64,000 nucleotides of DNA from DATFJT01 sp965230755 (GCA_965230755.1 CBDDLT010000024.1:186001-250000), one strand, 5' to 3'; numbered from the stretch's first letter, positions 53,313-63,349 are shown. Made by a program: numbers and translations. The notes: generated by a model from the letters alone, not told the origin.

Positions 53313-54329
53313 TTAGGTACTTATTATTTTTAAGTACACTTCAAATTCTGTTTCTGATTTAATATTGAGCTCAGCTTCTGATTTGTAGATCAAGTCGAGC
53401 CGTTTTTTAATGTTTTCCAATCCTATCCCCCGATTGTTCAATATTTGCGGTTGTGTTTGCTTCGAAATTGAATTTTTTACCATAAAATGAATGATATTTT
53501 CTTCTGTCCACAACTTGATTGTTACCGAAGAGTCGGGTTCGACAGCCACTTGACTGTGCTTGAATGCATTTTCGATGAAAGGAAGCAGAAGTAATGGCGC
53601 AATCTTCAAATTGCCATTGGCTCCGCTAAAATCGAAATTGATTTGTTGTTCCTTTCTGATCTTGAATTTTTGAAAATCGATATAGTATTCTAGGTATTCT
53701 ATTTCCTTCGACAATTCGATAAAATCAATATTTGTATCGTAAATCACATATCGCAACATTTTCGAAAGTTGCATGATTTTATCTGGCGTTTCCTCATCTT
53801 TTAAATAGGCAATGGAGTATATATTACTCAGTGCATTGAATAAAAAATGAGGATTCAATTGTTTTTTGAGTTCATTGAGTTCGGATTCTTTGTTCAAGGC
53901 AGTTAATCGGGAAATAGCCAATTCATTTTCCTTATTGCGATCGAATTGATAAAAAGCCCAACTAAAGACCATGACGATTGCTATGGGGACCGCCATGACC
54001 ACATCAAAAAATAGGATGGATAGATAACTTTCCTCTTGTCTAAGGACTTCTTCTAATGGATCGATGAAAATATAATTCGTTAATGAAGCCAACACACTTA
54101 TTGTTAGATAAACAATAACCAAAGAATACTGCCTTGACTTACTTTGCTGAATTCTTCTATATAGGTGCTTGCTGACGTGGAAGGTCATGACCAAGATAAG
54201 TGTTTGAAGAGTGCCTAAGGTCAATCTTTGCCATAATGGTATATTAAAATCTTCAGAGATATTAATAAACCATACCAATATGATGAGCAGTGCTCCTATG
54301 TAATTTTTGTTATTGAAAATTTTTCCCAT
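53313..54329 (-). CDS. LytS-type sensor histidine kinase
   Basis: The 338-residue protein has four membrane helices in residues 10-126. A His-kinase domain follows with phosphoacceptor H161 in LKKQLNPHFLFNALSNI. The ATP-binding region is PLLLLPFIENAFKHS and GIGLENIKKRLDLIY. There is no periplasmic domain, so sensing is likely through the membrane part. It lies upstream of the LytTR regulator, on the same strand, with a 97-base gap. Confidence 0.92.
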   Translation of the reverse strand: MGKIFNNKNYIGALLIILVWFINISEDFNIPLWQRLTLGTLQTLILVMTFHVSKHLYRRIQQSKSRQYSLVIVYLTISVLASLTNYIFIDPLEEVLRQEESYLSILFFDVVMAVPIAIVMVFSWAFYQFDRNKENELAISRLTALNKESELNELKKQLNPHFLFNALSNIYSIAYLKDEETPDKIMQLSKMLRYVIYDTNIDFIELSKEIEYLEYYIDFQKFKIRKEQQINFDFSGANGNLKIAPLLLLPFIENAFKHSQVAVEPDSSVTIKLWTEENIIHFMVKNSISKQTQPQILNNRGIGLENIKKRLDLIYKSEAELNIKSETEFEVYLKIIST

Positions 54330-54775
54330 AGGGATGATATTCGAATTTAAATAGTGGACATTTCAGAATTAATAACACGAGTGAAGTCAAGTTTCAATTC
54401 GCTCTTCAAGAAATGCTGAGTCTAACATAATAACTGCATCTCATCCTAATTCTCATATTCTCAGTACACTATTTTCCGTATAAAAATCACAACAATTGGG
54501 AAGGGAAACAATAAAATATGATAAAAGGTGAGAAATCCTTGAGGAATGTAACTGGTGGCTTGATGATAAGAATATCGTTGGCAGATGTTGAACCAAATAC
54601 AGCTTTTGCACCGACTAAAAAGCAAGTTTCCATACTTTATTCAAAGTTGTTGAACCCCTTATCAGAGATTTTATGCCTGTCCTCACAAATTTTTTCGATA
54701 TGTCAGGCTCCGAACAATCTTTGAAATTTCGATAGAGTTTTTCTCGAAATTTTTATCAACACTAAAATATCGCAA
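54330..54775. other. 446-base non-coding gap between the sensor kinase and TonB receptor 2
   Basis: This divergent region holds the promoters of the kinase operon (minus) and the receptor operon (plus). A 68-codon frame at 54518-54724 is present but has no sign of being real. I see no palindrome or RNA structure that stands out. Its length leaves room for regulator binding, perhaps by the LytTR protein. Confidence 0.4.
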
Positions 54776-57154
54776 ATGCCAGGTATGAAAATCAATTGTT
54801 TAGCATTATTTGTATTTATTAGCACCCTAATATCCGCTCAAGAGAGATTCACTATTAGTGGAAGTATTCAAGATAGTGATAACGGAGAGACATTAATTGG
54901 TGCAACTGTCCAACTAAAAGGGACGACTACAGGAACATCTACGAACGAATATGGCTTTTATTCTTTAACGGCACCAGAGGGCGAATACACTTTAGTTTTT
55001 TCATATCTGGGCTATTCCGATGAGGAAAAATTGGTCCGCTTGGATAAAGATATTAAACTCAAAATTGAGCTAGGTGAAAGTTCAGAACGGTTGACGGAGG
55101 TGCTTGTGGTTGCGGAGGATACCGAAAGGAGTAATATAGAAACTCCACAAATGAGTGTAAACCAATTGTCCAACAAGGTGATCAAGCAAATACCGGCAGT
55201 AATGGGAGAAGTGGATGTAATTAAGTCCATACAATTATTGCCAGGAGTCACGAGTGCAGGAGAGGGGGCATCTGGATTTAATGTACGAGGAGGTGCTGAA
55301 GATCAGAATCTGATTTTACTGGATGAGGCCATAATATACAATTCCTCACACCTCTTCGGGTTCTTTTCAGTTTTTAATGCCGATGCTATCAAAGATGTCA
55401 AGCTGTATAAAGGAGGAATTCCTGCTCGATTTGGAGGAAGGGTGTCATCCATTTTAGATATCCGACAAAAGGATGGAAATAGTAAATCATTTAACCTTAC
55501 CGGAGGCATTGGTTCGATATCGAGCAGATTGACAGCTGAGGGTCCTGTTTTTGGAAGGAAAGGTTCTTTTTTAGTGGCCGGAAGAGCAACCTATGCCAAT
55601 TTGTTGCTAGCTGCAGCTGGCAATAGTAATCGGGCCGGATTCTACGATCTAAATTTCAAGACGAACTACAAGCTTGATGAGAATAATCAAATATTCTTAT
55701 CCGGATACTACGGACAGGATAACTTTGATTTGGCCAATACTTTTGTGAACACCTATGGTAATGTATCCGGTAATTTGAGATGGAATCATATTTTTAATGA
55801 TAAACTCTTTTCGAATCTTTCATTGATCTACGGTAAATACAACTATGCTCTGGAGATCAAAAGTTTTGGTTTGGACTGGGATTCTGATATTGTCAACTAT
55901 AATTTGAAATACGACCTAGGTTACTTTGTTAATGATAGGTTCAAACTCAACTTTGGCATTAGCGGCATTCAATATGATTTCAATCCCGGAAATGTACAGC
56001 CCTTGAATGAAGATTCCGGAATCGTTCCAAATAAACTGGATAACAAACATGCGATAGAAGCGGCGAGTTATATCAGTGCTGAAAACAAAGTAAGCCCTAA
56101 ATTAACCGTTCAATATGGACTCCGTTACAGCCATTTTCGACGGATGGGCTCACAAGTCATTCAACAGTATGCAGATGGGCTTTCGGTTGTTTACAATGAG
56201 GATCTTGGAATATATGAAAGAGCTAAACCTATTGGCGAAAAGGAATATGGAGCCAATGAGAAGATTAAGAGCTTTGGGAATTTCGAACCGCGTTTTGCAA
56301 TTTCTTACCAACTGAATAATAGTTCCTCTGTTAAGGCCAGCTACAATTACATGACACAGTATCTGCATCTAATTTCGAATACTACTTCTGCCACACCCTT
56401 GGATGTATGGGCACCAAGTGGAGAATATATCGACCCTCAGTTGGCCACCCAGTATGCTGTTGGATACTTCAGGAACTTCAAGAACAATAATTACTCCTTC
56501 GAGACGGAAGTGTATTACAAAACGGTTGAGGGAAGAGTGGATTACGTGGACGGTGCTGAACTCATTGCGCAAAACACCATTGAAACAGAGGTTTTGCAAG
56601 GAGAAACAAGATCCTATGGATTGGAGTTGTTGCTAAGAAAAAATAAGGGTAAGTTAAATGGTTGGTTAGCCTATACTCTAGCGAAATCTGAGCAACGAAC
56701 GCCTGGCGGTTTGGCCGGAGGCCCGGGAATTAATAATGGAAATTGGTATAATACGGCTTTTGATCGGACACATGATCTTTCGTTGACAGGAAGTTATACC
56801 CTAAATGAAAGATGGAGTTTTGGAGCGAACTTTGCCTTCCAGACCGGACGCCCGGTTACCTATCCCAATGGCCAATTTCAATACAATGATCTATCAATAG
56901 CTACGTACTCGGAGAGGAATCAAAGCCGATTGGCCAATTATCACCGACTTGATCTTTCCGCAACTTTTAAACCCATGAAGAACGATGAAAGAAGATGGGA
57001 CAGTGAATGGGTTGTCAGTGTATATAATGTTTACAATCGAAGGAATGCAGCTTCTATCTCATTTGGCCAAAACGAAATTACAGGGTTGAATGAAGCCACT
57101 CGAACCTCCATATACGGTATCATCCCTTCCATCACATATAACTTTAAATTTTAA
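54776..57154 (+). CDS. TonB-dependent receptor with CarboxypepD_reg-like N-terminal domain (copy 2)
   Basis: The 792-residue receptor has a signal peptide ending TLISAQ, a CarboxypepD_reg-like domain (NGETLIGATVQLKG, GTSTNEYGFYSL), a plug (GFNVRGGAEDQNLILLDEA, YKGGIPARFGGRVSSILDI) and a barrel ending SITYNFKF. It is a paralogue of copy 1 with the same order of domains. Another in-frame ATG at 54785 (MKINCLALF) may be the true start. The DUF4249 lipoprotein follows by 55 bases. The substrate is unknown. A LytS/LytR pair is encoded divergently next to it. Confidence 0.9.
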   Translation: MPGMKINCLALFVFISTLISAQERFTISGSIQDSDNGETLIGATVQLKGTTTGTSTNEYGFYSLTAPEGEYTLVFSYLGYSDEEKLVRLDKDIKLKIELGESSERLTEVLVVAEDTERSNIETPQMSVNQLSNKVIKQIPAVMGEVDVIKSIQLLPGVTSAGEGASGFNVRGGAEDQNLILLDEAIIYNSSHLFGFFSVFNADAIKDVKLYKGGIPARFGGRVSSILDIRQKDGNSKSFNLTGGIGSISSRLTAEGPVFGRKGSFLVAGRATYANLLLAAAGNSNRAGFYDLNFKTNYKLDENNQIFLSGYYGQDNFDLANTFVNTYGNVSGNLRWNHIFNDKLFSNLSLIYGKYNYALEIKSFGLDWDSDIVNYNLKYDLGYFVNDRFKLNFGISGIQYDFNPGNVQPLNEDSGIVPNKLDNKHAIEAASYISAENKVSPKLTVQYGLRYSHFRRMGSQVIQQYADGLSVVYNEDLGIYERAKPIGEKEYGANEKIKSFGNFEPRFAISYQLNNSSSVKASYNYMTQYLHLISNTTSATPLDVWAPSGEYIDPQLATQYAVGYFRNFKNNNYSFETEVYYKTVEGRVDYVDGAELIAQNTIETEVLQGETRSYGLELLLRKNKGKLNGWLAYTLAKSEQRTPGGLAGGPGINNGNWYNTAFDRTHDLSLTGSYTLNERWSFGANFAFQTGRPVTYPNGQFQYNDLSIATYSERNQSRLANYHRLDLSATFKPMKNDERRWDSEWVVSVYNVYNRRNAASISFGQNEITGLNEATRTSIYGIIPSITYNFKF

Positions 57155-57209
57155 GAAACTGAGATCGTATTAAGAGTATATACTCTTCTATCTCTCTAAA
57201 AATAATCTT

Positions 57210-58037
57210 ATGAAAAATTACAGAATTGGTTTCCTTTATTTTCTAATGCCCCTTGTAATCTTAAGTTCATGTACGGATGTTGTAGAGGTCGAAGTTCCGG
57301 ATGGTGGTAATCGCCTTGTGGTTGAAGCATCCATAAAATGGGAAAAGGGTACAACTGGTCAAACTCAATCCATTCTTTTGAGTACTTCCTCCTTGTTTTT
57401 TGAGCAAAACAGCAATGCTCCTGTTGTTGGAGCTGATGTCGTCGTGACTAAAGATGACGATGGGACGGAGTTTATTTTTGAAGATCAAAATAATGGAGTC
57501 TATACCACGAATAATTTTATCCCCGTATTGGATCAATCCTATACACTTGAGCTTAACTATAACAGCCAAACCTATAGGGCTCAGGAAGTTCTTAAAAGTG
57601 TAAATCCCATCCTGGAGATTGAACAAACCATAGAAGAGGGATTTGATGAGGATGAGATTTTACTGAATGTTTATTTCAATGATCCAGTAGATATAGACAA
57701 CTATTATTTGGGCCAGTTTAAGAACTCCAATAATCCTCTAACAGTTTTGGAATCTGAAGATGATCGATTCACCAATGGAACACGAAATTTCCTTGAGTAC
57801 GCCAGTGAAGATTTGGAAACCGGTGTTCTTGTCGACATAGAATTACAAGGGATTTCAGAGTCTTATTACAATTACATGAATATACTCATAGAACAATCTG
57901 AGTCCGATGATGGGCCGTTTGCTACAACACCTGTTCAGCTGAAGGGCAACTGTAAGAATATTGATGATCCCAATGAAGAGGTTTTGGGATATTTCCGTCT
58001 GAGTGAAGTAGCTGCTCAGCGATATGAGATCGAATAG
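57210..58037 (+). CDS. DUF4249 lipoprotein (partner of TonB receptor 2)
   Basis: The 275-residue lipoprotein carries the lipid-attachment Cys at residue 21 (VILSSC), the opening VVEVEVPDGGNRLVVEASI and a repeated beta-strand pattern. A C-terminal region (PVQLKGNCKNIDDPNEEVLGYF) closes it. It is the counterpart of the lipoprotein at 27044, with about 55 bases between it and its receptor, so linked expression is likely. A hairpin follows the stop. Confidence 0.82.
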   Translation: MKNYRIGFLYFLMPLVILSSCTDVVEVEVPDGGNRLVVEASIKWEKGTTGQTQSILLSTSSLFFEQNSNAPVVGADVVVTKDDDGTEFIFEDQNNGVYTTNNFIPVLDQSYTLELNYNSQTYRAQEVLKSVNPILEIEQTIEEGFDEDEILLNVYFNDPVDIDNYYLGQFKNSNNPLTVLESEDDRFTNGTRNFLEYASEDLETGVLVDIELQGISESYYNYMNILIEQSESDDGPFATTPVQLKGNCKNIDDPNEEVLGYFRLSEVAAQRYEIE

Positions 58038-58045
58038 GTATTAAT

Positions 58046-58136
58046 GGGCATACTGAAAAGAATTGAATCTTTCGATGCCCGGGAATGATCCATTATTTCA
58101 TATTTAATTCATTAAACGGCTTTGCCGTTATTTCTT
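58046..58136 (+). terminator. Two hairpins downstream of the second TonB/DUF4249 operon
   Basis: The first hairpin pairs GGGCAT with ATGCCC (58046-58051 with 58075-58080) around an inner GAAAAGA/TCTTTC stem but lacks a T run. The second is AACGGC, loop TTT, GCCGTT (58115-58129), followed by ATTTCTT, which can act as a weak terminator. Confidence 0.5.
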
Positions 58137-58405
58137 AGGCCTGGTTGAACTAGTGTCTTAATTTCATCATCCCTCTTAGAGTTGTAATAATTCTAGCTCC
58201 TTAGGATGGACTACTATTGAGATCTCCGTATCAGAATCAAGGAGAAGTTGGATTTTTATAATTAAGAAAATTAGGGTGTAATAAAACCAAGGGTTACAAA
58301 ATGCTGAGAAATTTATATATTTAAGCTGCAAGTGTTGATAACCGTTAAAAAGTATGGTCATCCCTGCACATTATAGACTCATAACATTATTTAAAGTTTA
58401 GGCCC
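58137..58405. other. Rest of the gap before the Cys-rich T9SS gene
   Basis: Together with the hairpins before it, this makes a 368-base gap. AT-rich sequence with no clear promoter consensus and no small gene. The downstream gene starts at 58406. Confidence 0.35.
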
Positions 58406-60646
58406 ATGAGATTCCTTCATTTTTTGTTTTTTCTATTAGGATTTTTTTCATTTAGTTTTGCTCAGACCAACACCGGATTTAGATGCAATGAGGCAATTTG
58501 TTTAAGCGATAACGTGAATACGATTATAAGTAATAGAGATGCGTATCCAAGTTTTCCTTTATCGTTTTCTTGTGGTGTAACACATAACAATCTCTTTTTC
58601 TCTTTTAGTCCCGAGGATGGACAAGTGTCTTTTACTATCACACCTTCAAATTGTACGACGGGTTTAGGAGTGCAAGCGGTAATTTATGAGACCAATGATT
58701 GTGTGAATTTTACGGAATTGAGATGCATATCTAATGGAAATAATGAGGCGTTTAGTTTCGACTTCAATGGAATTCCATGTGCTACTTATATGCTTATGAT
58801 TGATGGGTTTTCCGGTGATGCTTGTGATTTTGAGGTGCGGGCTAATGGAATTAGAGAAGCCGAAAGTCAATTGCCAATTCCAGATGTTGGAATCACAAGT
58901 GATACACTATTAATTTGTGAAGGTAATAAACTTATACTCAGTATTAATAATAGAGATAGTTGTAGTGGCTTTTTTCTTTGGGAGGTAGTATCTGGAATAG
59001 GTAATGTTACATTATGGGAAAATGAGAATGAATCAGAATTGACGGGTATTTCTGCTGGAATTTCCGAATTATGTATAAATCATACCAATTTTTGCAGTGA
59101 GTCCGAATTTTGTATTCCAATCAAAGTGTTGGATGAAAATGATCCTTCGGCGTACTGCGGTAGAATGACTGGAAACGTTTACTACGATGTAAATCAGAAT
59201 GGATGCGCTTCTGATCATATTCCCGTGCCAGATGTACAATTGAAGTTGGATAATAATGCAAATGGAGCTAAAAGCTTGGTTTATACAGACGATGCCGGTT
59301 ATTTTGATTTTATCGCTGCACTGGGTAATTATGTCTTGACAGTAGATGCTCACTATGCTCAGTTTGGTCCCAACCCTTCCTTCTATAACATTGAAGTGCC
59401 CAGGAATTCAGGAGACATTTTTGATTTCTGTCTTACAGACCCGTTTCCTGACTGTGATATTTCTTTGGAGGCAGAAAGAATTAGTTCAAATTCGATAATT
59501 CGACCAGGGGATACCTTAGAGTATGTTCTTAGTGTTTCTAATAATAGTAATCAAGAGATATCAGGAGACTTAATTGTTCATTTTACTCATCAGAGGATGA
59601 AACTAGAGAATGTCTCTCCTAATCCGGTTCAAATAGATTCGAATTTTGTCGTGATTGAATTGAATTCATTAGGTGTTTTAAGTTCTATAGAATACACCTT
59701 TCAATTTGTAGTAGGTATACCCGGTGGAATGCCATCAGCAGATTTAGGGGATGAAGTAGGAATTCTTGCGAATTTGTATGCCTGTGATCAAAATGAAGAG
59801 GATGATTATACCATAGAATTAATCGAACTCATTAGAAACTCATATGATCCGAATAATAAAATTCCGTTGCATGGACATGAAGTGAAAAAGAATAGATTAA
59901 ATGCGTATTTCTATTATCGAATTAATTTTGAAAATATAGGAACAGCTAGTGCTGAAGTGATAAGAGTGAAAGATCAAATTGATGAAGATGCTTTTGATAT
60001 TTCCACCTTTCAGTTCATTTCAGCCTCTCATGAAGTGGATAAGATTGGCATTCAAGGTAATGAATTAGAATTCGTTTTTGAAGATATATACCTATCAGGT
60101 ATGCCGGGTAATAATACTGGATATATTGTTTTCAAAATAAAACCTAAGGCAAATCTCAACGTAGGAGACCAGATTCTGAACAAAGCGGAGATATTTTTTG
60201 ATTTCAATGCACCAATTATTACCAATGACGCATTCACCATTGTGGTGGACGAGAATACTTTACCGGATAGAGATAATGATGGTTTTCCTGAACCTATTGA
60301 TTGCGATGATGACAATCGAAACATCCATCCTCTAGGAGAAGAAATACCTAATAATGGTATTGATGAGGACTGTGACGGCGAAGATGACCTTGTTAATAAC
60401 AGCGAAATTGATTTAAGTAATCAGCTGTCAATATTTCCAAATCCTACTTATGACCTCGTTCATATTGATGGTATATCGGAAAGAGAATTTGTGGTATCTG
60501 TCTATAATGTTCATGGTGAATTATTATTCAAGGATAGGAACAAGGCAACAATTGATTTAAGCAGTATTTCTCCTCAAGTATTAATCGTCAAACTATCTGC
60601 AATGGAGGAAACACATATTCGCTACGCCCGGATAATAAAAAAATAG
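58406..60646 (+). CDS. Secreted Cys-rich protein with MopE-like motif and T9SS type A domain
   Basis: The 746-residue protein has a signal peptide (FSFSFAQ). The head (residues about 25-250) is paralogous to the head of the giant protein at 6458: SFSCGVTHNNLF, ITPSNCT, YETNDCVNF and LMIDGFSGDACDF. A middle carboxypeptidase-regulatory-like unit (GNVYYDVNQNGCASDH, DDAGYFDFIAALGNY) follows. Next is a DUF11/DUF7619-type region (SYDPNNKIPLHG, NKAEIFFDFNAPIITN). It has an Asp-rich MopE-like metal-binding motif (DGFPEPIDCDDDNR and GIDEDCDG) and a type A sorting domain (LSIFPNPTYDLVHI). It is predicted to be secreted and surface bound, perhaps calcium dependent. Confidence 0.82.
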   Translation: MRFLHFLFFLLGFFSFSFAQTNTGFRCNEAICLSDNVNTIISNRDAYPSFPLSFSCGVTHNNLFFSFSPEDGQVSFTITPSNCTTGLGVQAVIYETNDCVNFTELRCISNGNNEAFSFDFNGIPCATYMLMIDGFSGDACDFEVRANGIREAESQLPIPDVGITSDTLLICEGNKLILSINNRDSCSGFFLWEVVSGIGNVTLWENENESELTGISAGISELCINHTNFCSESEFCIPIKVLDENDPSAYCGRMTGNVYYDVNQNGCASDHIPVPDVQLKLDNNANGAKSLVYTDDAGYFDFIAALGNYVLTVDAHYAQFGPNPSFYNIEVPRNSGDIFDFCLTDPFPDCDISLEAERISSNSIIRPGDTLEYVLSVSNNSNQEISGDLIVHFTHQRMKLENVSPNPVQIDSNFVVIELNSLGVLSSIEYTFQFVVGIPGGMPSADLGDEVGILANLYACDQNEEDDYTIELIELIRNSYDPNNKIPLHGHEVKKNRLNAYFYYRINFENIGTASAEVIRVKDQIDEDAFDISTFQFISASHEVDKIGIQGNELEFVFEDIYLSGMPGNNTGYIVFKIKPKANLNVGDQILNKAEIFFDFNAPIITNDAFTIVVDENTLPDRDNDGFPEPIDCDDDNRNIHPLGEEIPNNGIDEDCDGEDDLVNNSEIDLSNQLSIFPNPTYDLVHIDGISEREFVVSVYNVHGELLFKDRNKATIDLSSISPQVLIVKLSAMEETHIRYARIIKK

Positions 60647-60694
60647 GCATATTATTTTCCAGTTGTGGTTAGATAATACCTAAAATGTAATTAA

Positions 60695-62764
60695 ATGAAG
60701 ACTCTTATATCGTTTCTATTTTTTATAGCATTTTTTTCGTCACCTAGGAATGCAATTGGTCAGAATATTGGTTTGGAGTGGGTAAGGCAGTCCGCTGGCT
60801 TGAGTTCTGAAAACAGTTTTTCTTTGAGTATAGATGGCATGGGCAATGTTTATAATACTGGCTGGTTCACGGATACTGTAAATTTTAATTATTCCGGATC
60901 ACATCAGGTTAAGCTTGCATCCTATGGCCATGGTGATATATATGTTCAGAAGTTGGACAGCGAAGGAGAACTGCTTTGGGTTCGACAAATGGGTGGAACG
61001 GGTCGTGATCTGGGACATTGTGTTACAACAGATAAGGAAGGTAATGTCTATACTACAGGTTGGTTTGTCGATACGGTAGATTTTGATCCTGGCATCGACA
61101 CGTTGGAATTAGTTTCTGTTGGAGAACAAGACGCATTTCTTCAAAAAATGGATAGCAATGGCAGACTTCTTTGGGTTAATCAATTCGGTGGAGCTTCTGC
61201 CACAGCAGGACTTTCTGTCGTAATAGACGATCAGAATAGCATATACCTTACGGGTTATTTTAATGAAACAGTTGATTTTGACCCAGGACTAGGAGCAGTG
61301 AATTTAAGTTCTCATGGAGTAGGGGATGCTTTTATATTAAAACTTGATAGCGAAGGAAACTTTCTTTGGGTCCGTCAATTGGGAGGCGTACATTTTGATA
61401 GAGGAGCATCCATTGATGTTGACGGAAATGGAGGCGTGTATGTAGCGGGACATTTTGCAGATACCATTAATGTTGATTTGGTATCCGATACGGTAAGCCT
61501 GATTACTAATGGCTCCTGGGATATATATGTTTTGAAGTTAAATAGTGAAGGGGATTTTCTTTGGATAAAGCAAATGGGTGGAGAAGATCTTGATGAAGGT
61601 CAGGCAATTGAAGTGGATAATGAAGGAAATGTGTATACAACCGGGTATTTTCAGGAGCTTATTGATTTAGATCCGGGAGTTGGGGTATCTCCGCTTATCT
61701 CTAATGGAGGACGTGATGCTTTCATTCAAAAATTAGATAGCCTGGGTAATTTTGTGTGGGCAAATCAATTGGGTGGAGATAGCGATGATTATGGGCGAGG
61801 AGTTCATGTAGATTCTTTGATGAATGTCTTTTTGTCCGGGGAGTTTCAGGAAACAGTAGATTTTGACCCGGGGCCAAGAAGGAGGGAATTAAGTTCAAAC
61901 GGAGGTTGGGATGTTTTTATCCAAAAACTAAGTAGCGACGGGGACCTTATTTGGGCAGAGACACAAGGTGGAACAGGTTGGGATAGCGGCAAAGCCATTA
62001 TCAACGATTCACAAGGCAATATATATCTTTCAGGTTGGTTTTCGAACATAGTGGATTTTGATCCTGGTGTCAATGTCAGAAATATCCAAACAAGAGGAAA
62101 CTTTGATATTTACGTTCAAAAATTTAACCAGTGCCCACCTTCGTATGAAGTGGATGTTCAAATTGCGTGTGACTCTTTTACCTGGATTGATGGAATCACC
62201 TATTTCTCATCAAATAGTTCACCGACTCTAACTTTAATTAATTCGCAAGGATGTGATTCTATTATAAGTTTGGAATTGACCATCAATCGAGTTTCGGATT
62301 TAACGGCAACCATCAATGGATCAAGTATTATTGCGAATAACAGTAATGCGACATATCAATGGTTGGATTGTGATAATGAATATACCCCAATATTGGGAGA
62401 GACGGAAGAGATCTTTACGGCGGTTTCAAATGGTAGTTATGCCGTTGAATTAACTGAGAATGGATGTGTGGATACTTCAGATTGCTTTTTAATCGATTTG
62501 GTAGAAGTAAATGAGCAAGATAGTTGGAATAATAGGTGTAGCGTATTTCCAAATCCCTCTAATGGTTTGGTCACGATTAAATTTGAAAAAGAATGGCGAG
62601 AATTGAAAATGAAAATTTATGATATACAGGGTATTTTGCTAGAGTCATCTCTCTACCAAAATTCAAGAGAAATATCAATTCAGCTAGATTATCCTGCAGG
62701 AATTTATATCGTGGATATGGTTTCAGAAGCGGGTACCCATAATACGAAAATTGTCCTAAAATAG
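60695..62764 (+). CDS. SBBP-like beta-propeller protein with T9SS type A domain
   Basis: The 689-residue exported protein (signal peptide ending AIGQN) carries about eight tandem repeats of about 58 residues. Each has the pattern GNVYTTGWF, DTVDFDPG, DAFLQKMDSNG and LLWVNQFGG. This marks an SBBP-type (seven-to-eight-blade) propeller. After about residue 485 a Cys-containing Ig-like unit (CDSFTWIDGITY, GCDSIISLELTIN) precedes a type A sorting domain (CSVFPNPSNGLVTI). It has no catalytic motif and is probably a surface binding protein. It follows the gene at 58406 by 48 bases, in the same direction, so co-transcription is possible. Confidence 0.85.
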   Translation: MKTLISFLFFIAFFSSPRNAIGQNIGLEWVRQSAGLSSENSFSLSIDGMGNVYNTGWFTDTVNFNYSGSHQVKLASYGHGDIYVQKLDSEGELLWVRQMGGTGRDLGHCVTTDKEGNVYTTGWFVDTVDFDPGIDTLELVSVGEQDAFLQKMDSNGRLLWVNQFGGASATAGLSVVIDDQNSIYLTGYFNETVDFDPGLGAVNLSSHGVGDAFILKLDSEGNFLWVRQLGGVHFDRGASIDVDGNGGVYVAGHFADTINVDLVSDTVSLITNGSWDIYVLKLNSEGDFLWIKQMGGEDLDEGQAIEVDNEGNVYTTGYFQELIDLDPGVGVSPLISNGGRDAFIQKLDSLGNFVWANQLGGDSDDYGRGVHVDSLMNVFLSGEFQETVDFDPGPRRRELSSNGGWDVFIQKLSSDGDLIWAETQGGTGWDSGKAIINDSQGNIYLSGWFSNIVDFDPGVNVRNIQTRGNFDIYVQKFNQCPPSYEVDVQIACDSFTWIDGITYFSSNSSPTLTLINSQGCDSIISLELTINRVSDLTATINGSSIIANNSNATYQWLDCDNEYTPILGETEEIFTAVSNGSYAVELTENGCVDTSDCFLIDLVEVNEQDSWNNRCSVFPNPSNGLVTIKFEKEWRELKMKIYDIQGILLESSLYQNSREISIQLDYPAGIYIVDMVSEAGTHNTKIVLK

Positions 62765-62793
62765 AAAACTACATTCTCTTCGAAAACGAAACT

Positions 62794-63030
62794 TCATCTT
62801 CTTGTTTGCCGTCTGCCGATTTCAGATTTAAACCATTTTTCTTTTTTCATTGCCTCAGAACGTGAGGAGAAATATTCGCAATGAATAACGACCCAAGGTT
62901 GAAATTTTCCGGTATATCCTTTATTGTCGGGATTGTTGTGTTGATGAAACCTGAGGATGAGATGATTGGTTTGGCCACAATAAGTTTTATTGGGCATACT
63001 TAAGGATTGTAAAATGTAAACAGTGTACAT
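62794..63030 (-). CDS. GIY-YIG nuclease family protein
   Basis: The 78-residue protein starts at the ATG at 63030 (MYTVYILQSLSMPNKTYCGQT). It has the GIY-YIG signature in YTVYILQS and TYCGQTNHLILRFHQHN, with Arg and a C-terminal EAMKKEKWFKSEIGRRQ. Members of this small UvrC-like group occur in many genomes and their targets are unknown. An in-frame ATG at 63063 would add 11 unlikely residues and would overlap the terminator of the tRNA. It lies just downstream of tRNA-fMet. Confidence 0.85.
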   Translation of the reverse strand: MYTVYILQSLSMPNKTYCGQTNHLILRFHQHNNPDNKGYTGKFQPWVVIHCEYFSSRSEAMKKEKWFKSEIGRRQTRR

Positions 63031-63048
63031 ATTAGCTAGAGTATGGGT

Positions 63049-63083
63049 TAAAAAAAGGTCCAAAGACCAAGATCTTTGAACCT
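63049..63083 (-). terminator. Rho-independent terminator of tRNA-fMet
   Basis: On the minus strand AGGTTCAAAGA and TCTTTGGACCT form an 11-bp stem with one mismatch, followed by seven T residues. It lies nine bases after the tRNA 3' end. Confidence 0.8.
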
Positions 63084-63091
63084 AAACTTAG

Positions 63092-63164
<73 letters not shown>

Positions 63165-63219
63165 ATGTTTCTTTTGGTGTATTGTTTCCCTGTTATTGAA
63201 CCTTTGTTCAAAGGGATGG

Positions 63220-63250
63220 CAAAGTTACAAACTTTTATCACTTTACACAA
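63220..63250 (-). promoter_or_regulatory. Promoter of tRNA-fMet (TTG-N20-TAACTTTG)
   Basis: On the minus strand TTG (63250-63248) and TAACTTTG (63227-63220) are 20 bases apart, matching the tRNA-Cys promoter. The tRNA starts about 56 bases after the -7 box. Confidence 0.7.
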
Positions 63251-63349
63251 CAAAGGATAAAAAATATTTGTTCCCAAATTCGTAATAAGGCAATTCGGGA
63301 GATGACTCTTATTTTATTCTTATTTTTAGGTTTAACCAAAATTTGAACC

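Noticed and set aside
54518..54724. 68-codon plus-strand frame in the gap before TonB receptor 2
   Set aside because: No signal peptide, motif or promoter; mixed composition like the surrounding non-coding DNA.
60850..62100. Repeats in the SBBP-like gene considered as recent DNA duplication
   Set aside because: Conservation is at the protein level (DFDPG, GNVYTTGWF) as expected for propeller blades.
63031..63063. N-terminal extension of the GIY-YIG gene
   Set aside because: It would be read through the terminator of the tRNA and lacks family similarity.
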